From: Norana najaformis
Taxonomy: Eukaryota > Annelida > Clitellata > Crassiclitellata > Hormogastridae
DNA: 64,000 nt
Assembly (NCBI GenBank): GCA_964023275.1
Contig: OZ029921.1
Location: 9,617,306-9,681,305 of the forward strand
Direction: 5' to 3'
Below, in pieces: positions 50,543-61,819 of this stretch. A program made the position numbers and the translations under genes. A model generated the notes under the pieces. That model was not told the origin of the DNA. It saw only the letters and a list, made by a program, of their open reading frames with translations, and searched no databases. The first letter of the stretch is position 1. Every line of letters starts with the position of its first letter.

Positions 50543-53023
50543 TGACTATCTGTTGAAACTACTTGTGACACTGTTCACCACTAGGAACGCTTTGGCAACT
50601 CGTGTGGACATATATATGACAGACAAAACTAGACTTTGAAGTTGACCTCAAATAAAAATATGCAACTGTCAGTAGAAATTTCACATATTTTAAGATACAA
50701 ATTTAGCATGACTTGGATTTCATGACAGCCTACATCCACACAAAGTTTACATCATTTTACAACAATCTTACTAAAAAATTTATAGTGAAGACCTTACAAA
50801 AGGTGTACCTTTCCTAATAGTTAAAACTATCTGAAATGACTACTCCAATAATTAAGAAACACAGGCTCAGGTAGAATTAAGTCATGGCAACAAAAAGGAA
50901 TGACAAAGGTGGCTAAATTAAAAATTAATTGTAGCTTAAGTCAGCAAAACTTGCAAACAGCTCAGAAAAAAACAACACACAAGACTAAAAAGAATGCACA
51001 TATTCTAAAAATGCATCAAGTACTTAGAGTCACAAATATTACAAGTGGCATAAAATGCAAAAATCAAGATGGCCTTGCCTAGCAGAATTCTTTTTGATTT
51101 ATGGGACCCGTTTTCTGTACGATTAAATAATGGCATAGTTCTGAAAAATTCTCATTGGTGACAACAACCTAGCTTTAAAATTATCAAAGAATATAGTGTT
51201 CTTGTATAAAATAACTTATAGAATCATCTAATAATTTCAATAACAGGCTCCATGGTTCAGTAATCAACTGTCAACATCAGCTGATGCAAGAACAGCTTAC
51301 TGTTGGTCAAATAGGTCCTATTCCCCTCAGTCATTTATATAGCCCTGTCCAAACAGCCTCTCAAAAAGCTTTCCAAAATTGGTCTTTCTTAATAATAATA
51401 TTCACCAAATAATCCCTCATGCCAATGGAGGAAGATTTTTCAGCAGAATAGCCTTCTGGAAACAACCCTCTCTTTGTTCTGTCAGACAAGACCTATGTAA
51501 TGTAGGCCTATTTGGTTTCGTGCTCAACATAATCAACAGCGAGATGAAAAGCCAACAGTCCACCACTGAAACATGTCTGTGGGCAGACACTGAAAAAGTG
51601 TGCCATATTCTGCAGACACAGTGCAGACTATGGAAGCACACAAAAAACAAGATGCCAATATAACATTCACTCTGGAAGAAAGGGGATTTAAAAGAATGGA
51701 ATCAGAAGGAAACCAGATTGAAGAAGAGGGCCATTTATAATAATGCAGCTGCAAGGAACGGACAGGAAAATGTGTTCAGCTGAAAAAGGGTTTTACAGAT
51801 GACGACCATTTGGGGTTAAATATACAACTTACTGTTTGTCAACAGCTAGCATGAAGAACAGCCAAACTGCACAACTGTAATAAATTATATTAAGAACAGG
51901 AGCAAGACTAAAAGACTTCACATCAATCATCAGAGTCAATGTTTCCTCTAAGCTGCACGGATGCACGACCCTGCACGTGAAAAAATCCTGCCACACATAA
52001 TTAGTCACACTGCCTCACACAAAATATTCATGATAAATTATTTTTCTTAATCCAAATTTTAGTGTTTAGTAGGTAAAGAAAACTATAACAGCTACCAGTC
52101 AGGTGCCCAGAAATACAATACAAAAAGTTTTTACTTTTTGTACGGAAAAATGTCTGCGAACAATTTCCATTCTAGCTCTATGTTTCCAGTTACAAATTTC
52201 TTTCTATTAATATTTCCATTGTAAAAGGTTACCGGTGAATTTTAGAGTGTTTTAATTGTGTTTCTTTAAATCTTGATATAGTATTTGATGCTGTTTTTCT
52301 ACTTTAACCGGCCACACAAGTGTGCACAGATATTTCATTCAGATGGACTTTTGCACATGGACTGAAATTTTTGTGCACAAGTTGCAAATCCTTAGAGGGA
52401 ACACTGATCAGAGTATTAACCACTGAATCTCTTGTCCTTTGTACAAACACAATTATTTAGCTAGGATCATAATCATCATATGCCATAAGACTAAATGGTA
52501 ACCGTCGTAAGAAGTCCCTATACAAATCAGCAAGTACAGTAAATATCTTATACAAGGTAGAATGTTGAAATCACGATCATTAACTGACACAAGAAGAGGA
52601 ATTCAGAGAACTGAAATTGGCTCACACCATTCTGCTGCTCATGGATAACTGCAAAAAGACAGTTTAACGTTGAGTCATGGTCAGCACAAAATCAAGATCA
52701 ACAGTTGCAGCAAAAGTATTACTCAGTATTACTCCAATGATCAAACTAACGACAAACATAAGAACAACGATAAAAGTGCTACACTAATGTACTAAGAGCC
52801 AGTGGATAATTTTAATAACAAATCAGTCGATGATGGGAACAGTAGCAGTCTTCAAAAATAATTGAGAAATGGTGAACATAATAGTGATCATAATGATCAC
52901 AACAGCAATCCGCAGAAATAACGAAGAAATTGTGATAACATGATAGTGATCACAATGACTCTTAAATTTACAATGTTTTAGATGTGAGCTAAATAAAATA
53001 AATGATAAGCTTCACCTGCCTAC
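50543..53023. other. Stretch without a recognised gene
   Basis: AT-rich and microsatellite-poor. Around 51320-51680, ATTTATATAGCCCTGTCC and related text resemble the R3/LINE-antisense class. Downstream exons of the minus-strand Ig gene should lie here or further left, but I could not place any by phase. Confidence 0.4.
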
Positions 53024-53249
53024 CTGGATTTTGTTCTGGTGGAAATTCCTCCAAATTTGAGTGTTTAGTGTTGGAAACAAGTTCTGGATTGAGAGACTGG
53101 TTCCCAACCAGCCCTGCCACCTTGATCAGCTCCAGTGTGACATTGGCAGTTCCAATTTCATTTTCAGCCATCAGAGAGTAGCTACAAAACTGTGAGTCTT
53201 TAATCTGAGTGATAGTCATTTCGACACGACTGTAATCTCTGCCAAATGC
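53024..53249 (-). CDS. Ig gene, exon v (end of Ig domain 3 and stalk)
   Basis: 226 nt, phase 0 to 1: AFGRDYSRVEMTITQIKDSQ, FCSYSLMAENEIGTANVTLE, then a polar stalk ending PEQNP. The donor CCAG/GTAGGC means the gene continues to the left. Confidence 0.8.
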
Positions 53250-56200
53250 CTTCAAAAGATAACAGCATAGCAGTCAACACACACACTGACTGCAATAACA
53301 CCAAAATTAAGATGTCAAATGATCCCTACACCAAAAAAAATTCAACAGATTTTTAGCTCAAGGTGTATTCAGTGCACCATCCAAGCAGTGATCAACCTGC
53401 CAAGGTTCTTGCAATCTTGCAAGCTTTGAATTTCTTGAGACAGACTGGCCTGCATTAAAGAAAAATCTGCTTAATGTGTTTTTCCAGTCTGCAAGGTGAA
53501 TGACTGCCCTTGGCAGCCAGAGTACATGTTGGTCTGTTATTTCCAAATATAAACTCAAGCACACAGTGCCACCTCAAGCATTTGTTTATAGTTCTGGAAC
53601 CCCAAATGCAGCACGATATCCACTTTAAGAAGTTTCTTATCCCAAGTTGCACCTTTTCATCTGTCTGACAGGCTATTAAAAGAAGCTATAAAATGACATA
53701 ATACATTTGCAGCAACAAAAGCTGCAAGTACAAGAGCCACAAAACAAAAATAATAGCCTGCAGACATTTTCTGCTTTATGAACCTCTGTTAACAGTCTGT
53801 CTCTTATTTCCTCTTGAGTCCTGGAAAGCAACTGTTGGCACGCATAAATTAATTCTTAAAAGCCATGAAATACTGTAAATAGTTATTGCAAAGCCCTCAA
53901 TCGGCTCTAACTGCACTCACAGTCTCATTGAAAACAACACCATCATGTTCTATTAATCCATCATCAAATTGCGAGGTGCATTTCCATGAGACTTTGCTGC
54001 TTGGATTGGCTTTCACATCACAGGTTACAGTCACCAGGTCACCAACCTTTGCCTCCAGCTCAGTATCACTGCATTCTATAACAGGTGCAACTGTAACACA
54101 AACAAACATTGTAAGAGTTGTGCCACAAACACCTTCACGTTTAATGGACACTCATTTACCCCTATATGCTATAGAGTGGTGGCAATGATAGTTTTTGTCT
54201 CTTGGCAACAGTTTGATTGGCACTGTCTCTGAAAAAATTATCTGGTAACTGGTCACTAGGTTTCATGCTTGAGTGATTTGTGAATCTGACTTTTGCGGAC
54301 TGCCTATCTGCAGTCAGCCAAAATTGTGTCTGATAATTGGTTCTCATCTTGTCATCATATCCTGTGTTTGATGGATCATAAACTCCACCATCCTTTACAG
54401 TAAGCCTCTCAGTGAGCAACTACATGGGCCATTTAGGGTTTTCTTGACTTGATTCATAATACTTCTGATCACTCAAGATACAAGAGGCATACAAAAATGT
54501 CATATTGTATAGCAATATATAACAGACTTACACTTGACACTGAGTGTGGCAGTTGCAACATATTTTCCAACAGATTCTACAAGCGAACATTTTATACTCT
54601 TGTTGTTAAAGTCTGGGTTTGGCCGCCTGGTCACCAATGTTGTCTTTCTTTCACTTTTGAACAAAGTCAAACTGGAATCCAAAAGTACAAGAGTTGTATT
54701 GGTTGTAGATGCAAACAATGATGTCACATCCTTGCCATCAATAGCAACATGGATTTCAGGAACCTCTGCACTTCCAACAACAACGGCAACACAGCCGACA
54801 CCCTGATTTTGGTTTTCTTCAAGAAAAACTGTTTCATCTTTAACACGTGTCTGCGATCCATCTGATGATAAGGTGACAACGTAAAAATCACTCACAGGAA
54901 CTGTCAGAAATCAATCACAACAAAATGTGATGTAACTAAAATTCCCTCTTAAGACAGCTTTAATTATTGTTCTCATTATTATTATGAAAATTAGTAATGC
55001 ACACCAGGTGACACAGCATTGTGAATTGGCAGTTTAAGCTGCCAGCTGGTAGTGCAGTTACTAAGTTAGACATCCAAATGCAGGAAATCCAGTAAGAAGT
55101 AGTAATTTTGTATAAATTTCCTGTATGCAATGAATGTTATCAGCACGTTGCTGTCACTGAACTCCAGTGATTACCTTTACAATTACAGTTTCTATCAGCT
55201 TATCATATGCAGATAAATATTAACAACTTAATAACAGTAACATGGAACATGAAGACTAAATAACAAGTAAGGTAGTGAAAGCAGCACAAAAGTTCATGCA
55301 CATTGACAAGCATGCCTTTCCAGAATCATTAGAGGCTAAATCAACTGTACGACCATTAGCAGAAGAACGAAAGCAACAATTTTTTAACACTGGTAGTTTT
55401 TGTTTAGATCAAATCTTGTTTTTGATACACTGAAAAACAAACCATATAGTTGTTAAAGCAATATCTGAGTATGAAATAGCAAATCACCGGTTTTGTCAAT
55501 AGTTAGGCAGGTGGAGGAATCCAATTTATCAACCATATGACTATGTTACACTAAGCTTTGATGCAGAATTTAGCCAGCATATACTCTGATGCAGAATTTA
55601 ACTAGCATATATTCTGATGCAGAATTTAGCCAGCATATTGGAAATCGATCTGATACTTTAAGACTAATGCTGCTAGAAAAAGTGTTGCTGGCATTGACCT
55701 GACAGTGTTCAGTCAGTGTTTTGCAAATCATGAGCCAAGCCAGCAGAAACACTCACCAAGGACTGTTATGTTAAGAAAACTGCTTCCATCAGCATTTCCA
55801 GAAAGTTTCTGGCATCCCAATGTACCACCATCTTCTGGTTGAATGCCTAAGCAAAAATATAACCACTTTTCCACTGTAAATTTATCTGGAAGTCCCACCC
55901 TGTTAACAACTGTATATTTACTTGTCTTATAATAATAATCACAGATTTATATAGCACCTTTTCAAGACAGACTCATCATGGGTGCTGCCAACCTGACAAC
56001 ACAAATCCATGGTAGCATAAAATGGTTTTCAAGTGCTTCCAGAATACAGGAAAAGAAAGACCAACGAGCTCTTGTTGCAAGTTCCTAGGCAACTTATTCC
56101 AGAAAGATGGGCCAACCACAGCGAAGCTTCTGTGTGCAAATATATATTCTTAAAATATATACTTAAGATCAGTCCATATTCCCAGTCTTATCGCTGTGCC

Positions 56201-57627
56201 ACTAGGTCATCTGATTGCCTTTCTCTGGGGATACCTAACACTAGGACTGTGCTTAATGAATTAGCTTTTTGGTTGCTGGATCTAGATTTTAGAACTCCAT
56301 TCCTGTATTTGTTTGTTCCGCTCAGTTGCCTGTTATTTCATTCTTAACTAAGACTTACCTTTTCAAATTGCTTATTCTCCACAGGCTGCCTCTTTGTCTT
56401 AGTGGACAGATCTCTGGGATATTGACCAGACTGCAGCTTGGCTTTGGTGCCTTGTGCATTAGACACTGGCATGACAGAAGTTACTAAATAACTAACTACA
56501 GAAATTCATGAATTAATATAGCACTAAATAATAATTCCCTCAATTCTTTGTCCTAGGGCCACTTCACTTCATTCTTTACAGTACCCTACTGAGCCATCTA
56601 AAGCAATCCTCTTCAGTTGAGAAACATCCTTATGCAGGTGAGACCCAGTTTTTAATATCTTCTCAACAAGCTCTTTTTCTGCCTCTAATGTTGTCATGCA
56701 AATCTCAAACTGGGTGACCCTTGTGCCTCAATCCTGCCTAAATTGAATTCATCAGCTCAGGTCTAAAAGAACATATCAAAACAATACTGGACACCTCCAT
56801 TTACCCATTCACAGACCGTCCACTCTCAACTTTGCCTCTCACTTACCTGTCCGCAATTCCACAAAATTCCCATCTCTTTTGCAAATCTTACCCTCATTTG
56901 CCCAATTTGCTACCATCCTACTTCTTTCAACCCAATAGCACCCACCATCTGTCTCATTCACTCCCTGATCTCTCATCAATCAGATCTTTTTGTTACCCAG
57001 ATCTGATAATCTCGTGCTAATGTACAGTGGCTTAGGCTCACCATGCTTTGTCGTGTACTGGACCATCCTCTCGGTACAATCTTCCTCTGAAAATTTGAAC
57101 ATTTCCGCCCCAAACAGCTCAAGAAACATTATCTGTTTATCTTAAGATGCACCTTTTTAGAACACTTAGAAAGTCATACCACAGCGCCTTTGTGAGATTC
57201 TTCAACTGCACTATTTAAGTGCTTGGATACATACATACATATATAAATACATCTATCCAGCCAATCATCTTTCAATCAAACAAGCTCAATGCTAGTAACA
57301 TTCATAGCTTGAATTTCAACATATGAATCCAATCATGTGATAACTCTTGAGCCATATGTACCATGGTAGTTCAACGTAACAGTGGCCATGCTGTCTGTGT
57401 GCTTGTAGGTAATGTTGTAACGTGACAGCTCTGAGTACGGTGGCTTGACCACACCATTGTCCGAGATTGGATGAGACTTGAGGCCTTGCGTGTGGACGAC
57501 TCGAACAACATCAAAGAAGGTTGAAACATCAGAAACCGTGCAGGTGACGCTCAAGTCTTCACCCTTTCTCACCGTAACAACACCATCATGACTCCAAGAA
57601 GCGGATGCTAGTGCCTGCTCTCCGTTG
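53024..57627 (-). CDS. Multi-Ig-domain protein, partial gene (five exons)
   Basis: Five minus-strand exons (57362-57627, 55757-55846, 54532-54900, 53921-54090, 53024-53249) join in consistent phases to about 373 residues. They give three Ig-like domains in order, each with a Cys pair, followed by a polar stalk (LVSNTKHSNLEEFPPEQNP). Domain 3 is typical: GDLVTVTCDVKANP, VSWKC and FCSYSLMAENEIG. The signal peptide, any transmembrane segment and any tail are not located. N-x-S/T sites are frequent, consistent with a secreted or membrane protein. It could be an adhesion receptor or immune-type Ig protein; no orthologue is recognised. The span given includes introns. Confidence 0.8.
53921..54090 (-). 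CDS. Ig gene, exon iv (first half of Ig domain 3)
   Basis: 170 nt, phase 1 to 0: APVIECSDTELEAKVGDLV, TVTCDVKANPSSKVSWKC, then GVVFNET. The acceptor is TTTGTGTTACAG and the donor ACT/GTGAGT. Confidence 0.8.
54162..54490 (-). other. Unidentified coding-like ORF inside an Ig-gene intron
   Basis: The minus frame reads YYESSQENPKWPM, a stop, then LLTERLTVKDGGVYDPSN, TGYDDKMRTNYQTQFWLTAD, KVRFTNHSSMKPSDQLPDNF and AKRQKLSLPPL before a stop. Composition is protein-like, unlike flanking intron DNA. It shares no Ig features and has no evident splice sites. It may be a retrocopy or decayed nested gene; I do not recognise the family. Confidence 0.4.
54532..54900 (-). CDS. Ig gene, exon iii (Ig domain 2)
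   Basis: 123 codons, phase 1 to 1, a single-exon Ig-like domain: VPVSDFYVVTLSSDG, NQGVGCVAVVVGSAEV, KSIKCSLVESVGK, then YVATATLSVK. The acceptor GATTTCTGACAG was preferred over an internal AG at 54891 because only it fits the phase. Confidence 0.8.
55559..55638. repeat. Tandem repeat, 28-bp unit, about 3 copies
   Basis: The unit TGATGCAGAATTTAGCCAGC, continuing ATATACTC, is repeated with few changes. Confidence 0.9.
55757..55846 (-). CDS. Ig gene, exon ii (second half of Ig domain 1)
   Basis: 90 nt, phase 1 to 1: G-IQPEDGGTLGCQKLSGNADG, then SSFLNITVL. It supplies the second Cys (EDGGTLGC, like the DSGTYTC box) and the last strand. The donor is CTTG/GTGAGT. Confidence 0.8.
55925..56140. repeat. 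Interspersed repeat R3, copy 2
   Basis: It starts CAGATTTATATAGCACC, followed by TTTTCAAGACAGAC, and contains CTAGGCAACTTATTCCAGA and GATGGGCCAACCACAGC, as at 39.5 kb. Confidence 0.65.
56190..57245 (+). mobile_element. LINE 3' fragments
   Basis: Bases 56190-56490 read CATRSSDCLSLGIPNTRTVL, then NELAFWLLDLDFRTPF and a GGATATTGACC-type end (the family also at 510-600 and, inverted, at 13.2 kb). Bases 57050-57245 are the end of the ATAC-tailed CR1/L2-like family: AGCGCCTTTGTGAGATTCTT, then CACTATTTAAGTGCTTGG and an (ATAC)n tail. The middle is degraded. Confidence 0.65.
57362..57627 (-). CDS. Ig gene, exon i (first half of Ig domain 1)
   Basis: After acceptor TTTAGTCAG it reads NGEQALASASWSHDG, then VVTVRKGEDLSVTCTVSDVS and MATVTLNYH. 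It enters at phase 2 and leaves at phase 1, donor CATG/GTACAT. The first domain Cys is in VTCTV. Earlier exons are needed upstream. Confidence 0.75.
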
Positions 57628-57640
57628 CTGACTAAATGCA

Positions 57641-58700
57641 TCAACAGTAACATATATTAATTAGATTAACTGAATCAAGGATTTTGCAATACAATGTACA
57701 TGCATATACACACACACACACACGAACACACATACACACACCAGCATCCATGAAGCCAAGGAAAGGGTGCCTTGTGTCAGAGTTCTGTACAATTATGCAT
57801 ATAAGGAGGATAGCTATATCTAACAAGGTCGGATGAATAATTATTTACGGTGTGGCTTTGCTTCTACTTCCTGTTTTCTTTGGCTTCTGCTGCAAGAACC
57901 TGGTATCTCTAAACAGCCATGCTCAGTAACTTTCAGGAATATTTTGTATTAATAATATATTTATATAATTAATAATTAGCAATATACAGTTCTTGTCATA
58001 TTTCATGTTTTGGTTTCAATAAAAATCAAAATATCTTTCCTGCCTTAGCAACTTTTAGCAAGACGTCTAAGACAATCACTGATATAATAACTGAATCACT
58101 ATATTGTCTCTCCACATATATAGAAGAGTTACATGAATATGTTAAGACATATCTTCCAAACATGATTGGCATTGTATTCTTTAAAATTATGTCCCTTTAA
58201 CACCATTATTAATGTTGATGAACAAAAATTACTGTCATGATTAGAAACTACTCAAACATCACTCTGACTATCTGGCTTTGTCTTCAACTACTTGAAAGTT
58301 ACTGAGCATGGCTGACTGGAGACACCAGAAGCTTGCAGCAGAAGCCAAAAGATAGAAAGTGCAAGCAAAGCCAAACCGGGAATAACCATACCTCTGTCTT
58401 TGGTAAGCGTAGTGTTTCTCCTTATATACATATACATAGATGCTGGCAATTATGTACAATTATACACCCATCTGCATCTAACCTAGCATCGTACAGGCAT
58501 CATGCCTTACAAACAAACAAGCTAACACACTAATGTAGATAAGTACACATATAAAGAGAATTACTACATACAAGCTCCCACAACATTTGGCACAGATTTT
58601 ATTCAAAACTTTCTCCTCACAAAATCTGCAGTAATGTACTAAACTGAACTTACTTCCTACTAACACTCACAACACTTAACACAACTACCCAACTACTGTA
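57641..58700. other. Stretch without a recognised gene
   Basis: It holds a (CA)n tract at 57711-57742 and AT-rich sequence. Upstream exons of the minus-strand Ig gene are expected in or beyond this stretch but none could be supported. Confidence 0.4.
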
Positions 58701-58719
58701 ATGACTTAAACTAACAAGT

Positions 58720-59555
58720 GTCTTTTGGCCGCGTGGCTTTCTATGTGTCATTTTGACAGATTATATCGTCTAGGTGACACAAGCTCGATAATTTTCTGCA
58801 GTTTCGTTGCTTTCTGTTGCCGAGTCTGCGTGTCAGAATTATTTTTCCTTTCCAACACGGATTTACTGCAATTCGGACGGTTTTTTTACCTGTTTTCGTG
58901 ACCTTCTGTGCCTGGAAGAGTCCACCTACAGAGGGGGGACAGGCTTCCAGCTTGACTGTCGAGCCTCGGACCTTGAGACCAACGCACGCCGTCTACAACG
59001 GGAATTTGGTTCGGTGTAGTAAGGGCGAAGTAAGTCTTAGGAGCAGCTCCGACTGTCAGCCACTGAAAGATTCAACTAACTAACGGCTTAACACCCTACC
59101 GGCCGGCGGGCGATGAATACCTGTCCGTCCTGCATTTCCTTCAGATGGGGGGAATATCTGAACGCCGCGTCGCTTTCCATCTGCGAGGAACTGTTGGACG
59201 GTGAGACAACCGTGTGCCATCGGCGGCGGATCACATCGCCCATTGTCATTCCTCATCCTTGGTGCTATGTGCTTCAGGAACTTCGGGACTTAAGAACATG
59301 CCATCATCTTTTAACTCTAGTTGGGAATCTGTTGGTATGGCTTTGCGTGTGTGTGCGAGCTTCCCACTGGTGACTCTTCTAGTTGTCTTTTAGTTATCTG
59401 AGCTATGTTCACTTACAGGATACTATTCTGTTCTTAATGACACTTAACATCATTACTGACTTTTAACATCAAGTCTAGCGCAGTGAGCACCACTGATTAG
59501 TCTTTGCTTGAAGAGGCGCTATACAAATTTAAAATTAAAATTACAATTATATCAC
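58720..59555 (+). repeat. Interspersed repeat R1, longest copy
   Basis: About 830 bp, the most complete copy, GC-richer than its surroundings. It ends GAGGCGCTATACAAATTTAA with an (ATTACA)-like tail, as LINE 3' ends here do. Its open frames are short and not conserved between copies, so it looks non-autonomous. Confidence 0.75.
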
Positions 59556-60269
59556 ACTTGTTCTAAACAACTGTTCAAATAATAATTATAATAAGCCATC
59601 ACATTCACACCTCCCTTTATACACTGAACCTTGAAACTATAGTTCTGCAGTGCCAAATATCATCACATAACTCCTTCTGACTTGTTCCTAATTCTTTAGG
59701 TCTTGCTGTCTCCAAAATCTCATTAACTGAACTCTGCTTTGGACTAATTAGTTCTCCATCCAGAGTATGGTCTGAAAAATTAATCTCACCAAATCCCACA
59801 CAATATACTTCTGTTGTCCATCATCAGACCATCTTTTATTTTTACAGTGTAAGGTCCCACCTTGTGGGTATGCATTTAAAGAAGTGTTTGGTTAACAGTT
59901 TTTAGTAGAAAGTGGTTTTCACAATAAATAATAAGTCAAACACCAAAGCTATGTCTCAAGTAATTTAGAAAATTACAGGGATGCTCTTTGTCTAGAAAAT
60001 GGCAGTACAGCTCTTGGGAACCTCTCTCTACAGATTTCGTTATAACAGTAAAGAGTACAGAAACAATAGTTTTACGACAGAGCAACTAAAGTTACTTTCT
60101 GTGAATATTTAGTCATATATATTCGCCTAGGCTTGTAATATTGTCAAATATGATATATGCTGCTAGTCCGGCTGCCAACGCAGCTCCTAAAGAGCAACAC
60201 AATTTGTGTCTACCAACACATTTTGTGTCTACCATCAACAACCACTCTGAAAAGTCACTCAGCATCTGA

Positions 60270-61670
60270 AATGTGGGTCAGGGATGGACAAAAGTTCATA
60301 CTTGAAGACGAGAATATCAAAGCTAAATCAATATGAAAGGACGGTCATTCTCATAATTGATGAAGTATACATCACCAAGTGTGTTGAGCACACAGGTGGT
60401 GAAATGCAAGGACTGACACCTGAAGGATCAGTAGCTTCAACACTGATTTGTCTTATGATCAATTCGTTGGCTGGAAAATATAAAGACTTAATTGCCATGT
60501 ATCCAATGGAAAAACTAACTGCTTCAAAGCAGTAAGAATTTTACTTGGAAGTGGTAGCATTGTTGAAAAATGTCTAATTTAATGTCATTGTCATCTCTGT
60601 GGACAACGCAAACATCAAACCGAAAATTTTTCACTGAATGTCTATGTAATGGAGCACTGCAGACAAAAATAACCGATATCACAACAGTTCAACGTTTATT
60701 TTTAATTTCTGATCCAGTGCATGGACTTAAGAATGTTTATAACAACAAGAATGTTTATAACAACTTTCAGTCTCATAAAGTTTTTGAGTGTCCACCAATG
60801 GCTAGAAACTTGCCAGATGAAAGTTGAGCAAACTTTCATGACATAGATTTGTACAATGTAGAACCTGCTATGACACTGAAAAAAGCGAACAAGCTTACGT
60901 TAGCCACATTATACCCAAACAGCATTGAGAAACTTCCATGAAGCTTGCAACACCATTTCTGTCAGAGTTAACACGCAATGCTCTGTAGTTCTATGTAGCC
61001 CATGAAGGTAATTGACTGGGACTGCAGATTTTTTAATGTTAATGATAAAACTATGGAATATTTGTGCCTTGTCTCTCCTCAAGTATTCTGGATTCTCTCT
61101 GGAGAAGATTGATGTTGTGATTCAGGTAATCAAGTAACTCGGCAGAAGATGCCTTAGCTGATTCAATGGCTGAAGGACTGCAGCATTTCAGGAGCCCATC
61201 TTCCAGTGATGCTAATGTCTTCTTCTATGCCAGCGGTTCTGTGACCAGGCCACTGGTTTGCATCACAAGAAGTGAACGCTGTAAAGAAGAATTAGTCACT
61301 CCAGACACGTTAAAACCAATCCAACTCTTGAGGCTCTTGAATATGAAGCTGCCACACTTCTGAAAGATGTCAACCAGTGGACTGACCAGATCAAGTGAAT
61401 ACACCTTCATGTTGGCAGTTAACTGTTGGTGAGTTTTATGCAGTGTTGTAAGCTCAACTTCTTGCTCATGAATACCAATGATCCCTATTTGTAAAGATCG
61501 TGGATCGTGTGACAGATATTAGTAATTATGGACAACAGCGAGAACTACCGTGTCACAGGCCATGATCTGAAGTTACTTCTGGTTCAACGTCTCTTCAACT
61601 GCTTCGTAAAGATGCAATAAAACAATTAAGTACCGAAGCGAATTAAGTATCTCAGCAGCCAGCAAAATGT
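60270..61670 (+). mobile_element. P-element/THAP9-like transposase remnant
   Basis: The + strand, over several frames, carries P-superfamily transposase motifs in order: NQYERTVILIIDEVYITKCV, HTGGEMQGLTPEGSVASTL, NSLAGKYKDLIAMYPM, LFLISDPVHGLKNVYNN, VFECPPMARNLPD, a degraded middle, FRSPSSSDANVFFYASGSV and SGLTRSSEYTFMLAVNCW. Frameshifts and stops interrupt it, and YNNKNVYNN contains a small internal duplication. The THAP domain and terminal repeats were not seen. A dead DNA transposon copy. Confidence 0.85.
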
Positions 61671-61794
61671 AGAAATATTGCCAGACTGTCTAGTTCCTCA
61701 ATCAGTGAACTGAATCGAATAAGCAGGATCATAGTTATGCACACAATTAAGATCTATAGTTGCACATATACATACATAAACACATATGTACTAC

Positions 61795-61816
61795 ATACAT
61801 ATATATATATATATAA
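61795..61816. repeat. (TA)n microsatellite
   Basis: A short TATATA run just after the P-like remnant. Confidence 0.8.
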
Positions 61817-61819
61817 CAC

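Noticed and set aside
54885-54900. Alternative acceptor at 54891 for Ig exon iii
   Set aside because: It would put the exon out of phase with exon ii; the acceptor before 54900 fits.
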